Program-made: the position numbers and the translations under genes
The notes under the pieces: model-generated
Database searches by the model: none
Told to the model about the DNA's origin: nothing
Seen by the model: only the letters and a program-made list of their open reading frames with translations
NCBI GenBank assembly: GCA_017651385.1
Contig: JAGCCY010000133.1
Span: 1 to 9,391 of the forward strand
Direction of reading: 5' to 3'
Origin: Lachnospiraceae bacterium
GTDB lineage: Bacteria; Bacillota; Clostridia; Lachnospirales; Lachnospiraceae
DNA length: 9,391 bases
Shown here: in pieces, positions 6,615 through 9,391 of the stretch
How the letters are laid out: each line of letters opens with the position of its first letter
Position numbering within the stretch: position 1 is the first letter of the stretch

Positions 6615-8256
6615 ATACTTTTTCTTTTTCATTTGTATCGATCATTGAGTAAGCGATGTTGATCGCGTGGTCTCCGATACGCTCCAAACCCGATACGATA
6701 TCCGAGAATATCATGCCGGCTTCCGGCGTACATTCGTTTTTGGTAAGACGCTCAACGTGGTTGGCCTGATATTTTCTCTCAAGTTCGTCGACTTCATTTT
6801 CATATTGGCTTATCTTATCCAGGTTTTCTTTTTTGCCGTAAGTAAAGACTTCTACGGAAAGACGCAGCATTTCGTTGACCTTGTCAAGCATTATACCGAG
6901 TTCCTTATGGGCGTCTGCAGAAAGGGTTACACCGGTCTCACGGCGCTGTTTTGCCGCATCGGCAACATTTTCTGCATGGTCGCCGATCCTTTCTATATCG
7001 TTTACCACATGGAAAAGACCGCCTATAGAACGTAAGTCTTCGATAGGAAGGGTAGTCTGGTTTATCTTAACAAGGTAATTGGTGATCGCGTGGTTTAAGA
7101 AATTGATGTTCTCTTCCACCTTGTATACGTCTTCGATATCTTCTTCATCAAGAGTGATGAGCGCATTCATTGCACGGTTTAGATTTTCTTCGGCAAGACT
7201 TGCCATACGGTCAACTTCCTTGATGACTTCGACAACTGCGGTAGCCGGATTAAGGACCACCTTATCGCCGATGTATTTAAGCCTGAAGGATTCGCGGTAT
7301 CCGACCTTAGCATCTTCACCCGGGATAATGGCCTTTGTAAGCTTTACTATAGGACCGATGAAAGGTGTCATTATGATAACCTGGATGATCTTTATGAATA
7401 AATGCGAGAATGCAACAACCCTGCCGGCATCCGAACCTGCCAGCTTGGACATAAAGCCCACAAAGGCCTCGACGTCGACCGCAAAGAATATATACATTAC
7501 AACAGTACCGATAATGTTGAAGAGCACATGGATAAGAGCCGCACGCTTTGCGTCTTTTTTACCGTTTAACGAAGCAAGTACGGCCGATGTACAGGCACCG
7601 ATGTTACTTCCCAGGGTTATGTACATGCACATTTCAAGACCCATGAGACCCTGGTTGGCAAGAAGTACCATTATGGATACGACTACCGATGAACTTTGTA
7701 CCACGGCTGTGATCACAAGGCCCAGTAAGACTGCCAAAAACGGACTTCTTAAACTTGCAAACGCATCAAGGACGGCCTGAGAATCCTTCATGGTGCCCAT
7801 CGAAGAAGACATGGAGCTTAAGCCCATGAAAAGTATACCGAAGCCGATAACTATATCGGCAAGTTTTTTAAGCATCTGATTTTTGGAAAACATTACGACG
7901 GCAACGCCGGCAAAAAGAATGATCGGAGCGATCTTTTCGAGTTTGAACGATACGAGTAATGCGGTAACGGTAGTACCGATGTTTGAACCGAAGATGACTC
8001 CGGCAGCCTGATAAAGATTCATGAGCCCGGAGTTAACAAAGCTGACCACCATGACCGTACAGGCCGATGATGACTGAATGGTAGCTGTAAATACAAGACC
8101 TACCAGTATACCCATAAAACGGTTTGTGGTAAGTTTTTCGAGAATACCTCTCAGCCTGGCACCCGCAAAAGCTTCGATGCTTTCACTCATGACACGCATT
8201 CCGTAAAGAAACAGCCCAAGTCCGCCGATCAGCGTCAAAATGATTGCTATCTTCAT
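6613..8256 (-). CDS. Na+/phosphate cotransporter family protein with C-terminal PhoU-like domain
   Basis: This 547-residue membrane protein belongs to the NptA/YjbB family, which moves phosphate across the membrane by sodium coupling. Two inverted-repeat transporter halves are visible. Each has the family QSSS motif (61-64 and 187-190) and a GSNIG motif (90-94 and 216-220). After the membrane region (to about 310) comes a cytosolic helical PhoU-like part with two E-R-I-G-D-H-A motifs (422-428 and 525-531), which in PhoU proteins bind metal. The start is the ATG at 8256-8254, with GAGGAAA just upstream and MKIAIILTLIGGLGLFLYG as the expected first helix. A longer reading from 8355 would overlap ribF by about 86 bases and add a non-family leader. 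It is last in the operon, 13 bases after ribF. Direction of transport (uptake or efflux) cannot be told. Confidence 0.92.
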   Translation of the reverse strand: MKIAIILTLIGGLGLFLYGMRVMSESIEAFAGARLRGILEKLTTNRFMGILVGLVFTATIQSSSACTVMVVSFVNSGLMNLYQAAGVIFGSNIGTTVTALLVSFKLEKIAPIILFAGVAVVMFSKNQMLKKLADIVIGFGILFMGLSSMSSSMGTMKDSQAVLDAFASLRSPFLAVLLGLVITAVVQSSSVVVSIMVLLANQGLMGLEMCMYITLGSNIGACTSAVLASLNGKKDAKRAALIHVLFNIIGTVVMYIFFAVDVEAFVGFMSKLAGSDAGRVVAFSHLFIKIIQVIIMTPFIGPIVKLTKAIIPGEDAKVGYRESFRLKYIGDKVVLNPATAVVEVIKEVDRMASLAEENLNRAMNALITLDEEDIEDVYKVEENINFLNHAITNYLVKINQTTLPIEDLRSIGGLFHVVNDIERIGDHAENVADAAKQRRETGVTLSADAHKELGIMLDKVNEMLRLSVEVFTYGKKENLDKISQYENEVDELERKYQANHVERLTKNECTPEAGMIFSDIVSGLERIGDHAINIAYSMIDTNEKEKV

Positions 8257-8269
8257 AACAATTTCCTCA

Positions 8270-8812
8270 TCATCCTTTGAGCATATATTCGGCATCCGCA
8301 AAGTTACCCTCATAAAGGGCTTTTCTGATCCGCGTCGACGAAATATCCTCACCAAGATATTTAACCTTATCTATTACACGGGTTTTTATACCCAGTTCTT
8401 CTTCCATTGATTTAAGAAGCGCAACATTCCCGCGGCCCTTATATCCGAAAGAAAGATCGCTACCGCACACGACTTCGGCACAGTGCAGGCGTTCTTTTAA
8501 CACGATCCTTGCAAAATCCTCGGGTTCGGTCTTTGCGGTGACATCGTTTAAGTCGTATTCGACTAAGATGTCCACGCCGAGCTGTTCAAATATCTTATGT
8601 CTTTCCTCATCCGAAAGGATACGTTCCACGTTGTTAAGATATATTTCCGAAGCAAAAGAAAATGTAAACACGACAGCCAAAAGTCCGTCATTTTTACCGG
8701 TGATCTCACTTATAAGACGCTTGTGGCCCATATGTATGCCATCGAATTTTCCTATGGCCACGCGGGTCCTTCCCGGATATTCAATTTCGCTTTGTCCGTC
8801 TATGATTATCAT
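8270..8812 (-). CDS. ribF: FAD synthetase (FMN adenylyltransferase) domain protein, RibF-like without riboflavin kinase domain
   Basis: This 180-residue protein matches the N-terminal adenylyltransferase half of RibF, which makes FAD from FMN and ATP. The nucleotidyltransferase motif GKFDGIHMGH is at 21-30, CGSDLSFGYKGRG at 116-128, and ISSTRIR at 157-163. Standard bacterial RibF is about 300 residues and continues into a C-terminal riboflavin kinase domain. Here the protein stops right after the first domain, and the transporter gene begins 13 bases later, so no kinase remnant is present. The usual PHP residues after the VFTF strand are replaced (VFTFSFAS, 48-55). Its ATG directly abuts the truB stop, with GGGAGAG as ribosome site inside the truB end. 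FMN formation would need another enzyme; a different nucleotidyl transfer role is possible but unsupported. Confidence 0.85.
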   Translation of the reverse strand: MIIIDGQSEIEYPGRTRVAIGKFDGIHMGHKRLISEITGKNDGLLAVVFTFSFASEIYLNNVERILSDEERHKIFEQLGVDILVEYDLNDVTAKTEPEDFARIVLKERLHCAEVVCGSDLSFGYKGRGNVALLKSMEEELGIKTRVIDKVKYLGEDISSTRIRKALYEGNFADAEYMLKG

Positions 8813-9391
8813 TTACTCTCCCATAAACATTTTAAACGGTTTTAACGTTTTATCAATAACGTTAACCACAAATATTCCCGTGAATATATCGTCGTTGTTA
8901 TAGATTCTTACCAAAGTACCGTTTTCTTTTGAAAAATCACCGTCAACCATGTTGTAAAAAAGCTTGTTTCCGTTGTCTATAAGCTTGCGAAACTCAGGCT
9001 TTACGGTAAGTTTTGGATATTCCTTAAAACAATCGTCGACGGGCATTATATATTCTTCTATCCTTCCCTCGTCGCGAAGTCTTGTTATATCGGAAAGCTT
9101 AACGGCCGAATCGATCGAAAAGCCCGAAACGCGGGTTCTTATAAGGCTTGTCATATAAGCCAGCTCACCGCATTTTTTGCCTATGTCTTCACACAGCGAT
9201 CTTATGTATGTGCCCTTGCCGCACCTTACCCTTATCTTTGCTTTCGGATACGAAATATCAAGTATCCCGATCTCTTTTATATCCACAAACACAGGCTTTC
9301 TTTCTATGGTCTTTCCGCCTCTGGCCATATCGTAAAGCTTTTGTCCGTTAACCTTCTTGGCCGAATACATGGGCGGGACCTGTTCGTAGCC
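8813..9391 (-). CDS. truB: tRNA pseudouridine 55 synthase TruB, C-terminal part (5' end outside window)
   Basis: The visible 192 residues begin at GYEQVPPMYSAKKVNGQKLY, the conserved QxPPxYSAxKxxG segment of TruB, and continue through RCGKGTYIRSLCEDIG (about 56-71), which helps form the active site. A short C-terminal domain ends at FMGE. TruB isomerizes U55 in the T-loop of tRNA. Roughly the first 100-110 residues, including the catalytic Asp region, lie beyond the window. The Met at 9370 is internal, because the frame is open to the edge with family residues before it. The stop abuts the ribF start, the truB-ribF order familiar in many bacteria. Confidence 0.95.
   Translation of the reverse strand, partial: GYEQVPPMYSAKKVNGQKLYDMARGGKTIERKPVFVDIKEIGILDISYPKAKIRVRCGKGTYIRSLCEDIGKKCGELAYMTSLIRTRVSGFSIDSAVKLSDITRLRDEGRIEEYIMPVDDCFKEYPKLTVKPEFRKLIDNGNKLFYNMVDGDFSKENGTLVRIYNNDDIFTGIFVVNVIDKTLKPFKMFMGE

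Noticed and set aside
7079..7780. 233-codon open frame on the plus strand inside the transporter gene
   Set aside because: It is antisense to a well-supported gene, has a Ser/Thr-rich composition typical of a shadow frame, and lacks recognisable motifs or a ribosome site.
8257..8355. 33-residue extension of the phosphate transporter upstream of the ATG at 8256
   Set aside because: It would overlap ribF heavily, is basic and unlike the family, and a good ribosome site precedes the ATG at 8256.
8538..8903. 121-codon plus-strand frame across the ribF/truB junction
   Set aside because: It is antisense to two conserved genes and shows no domain or ribosome site.

Overview
The window reads as chromosomal DNA from a low-to-moderate GC Gram-positive anaerobe of the Firmicutes, most plausibly a Clostridia/Lachnospiraceae member. 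This is inferred from purine-rich Shine-Dalgarno sites, the TetR_C_8-like regulator type, the 7TM-PAS hybrid kinase type and the truB-ribF arrangement. I cannot name a species. Gene density is normal, and I see no RNA genes, insertion sequences, CRISPR arrays or prophage genes.

Left part (1-4314): a leftward gene is cut off at the window edge after 12 codons. Across a 213-base intergenic region lies a rightward operon of a TetR/AcrR-family repressor (251-808) and two ABC half-exporters (805-2535 and 2536-4266). It closes with a hairpin terminator immediately after the last stop codon. The two ABC subunits are clearly a heterodimer. The first has Asp in place of the catalytic Glu and Gln in place of the switch His but keeps a canonical LSGGQ. 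The second has intact Glu and His but a modified LSAGQ. Together they give one degenerate and one competent ATP site. The intergenic region carries two pairs of direct repeats, each pair offset by exactly 30 bp, which are candidate operators for the TetR protein.

Middle (4338-6572): a single gene encodes a hybrid sensor histidine kinase: seven membrane segments, PAS, HisKA, HATPase and a C-terminal receiver. No HPt or DNA-binding partner lies beside it. It converges on the right-hand operon, and the two share a symmetrical hairpin terminator at 6582-6614.

Right part (6613-9391, leftward): an operon of truB (tRNA pseudouridine 55 synthase, 5' end outside the window), a shortened ribF with only the FAD synthetase domain, and an NptA-type Na+/phosphate cotransporter with a C-terminal PhoU-like region. 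Spacing is tight: the truB stop abuts the ribF start, and 13 bases separate ribF from the transporter gene.

Most of this is well-understood biology. The points most worth a second look are the kinase-less RibF, the 30-bp-spaced repeat boxes in front of the TetR/ABC operon, and the unidentified divergent gene at the left edge. I do not see convincing evidence of a wholly new system.
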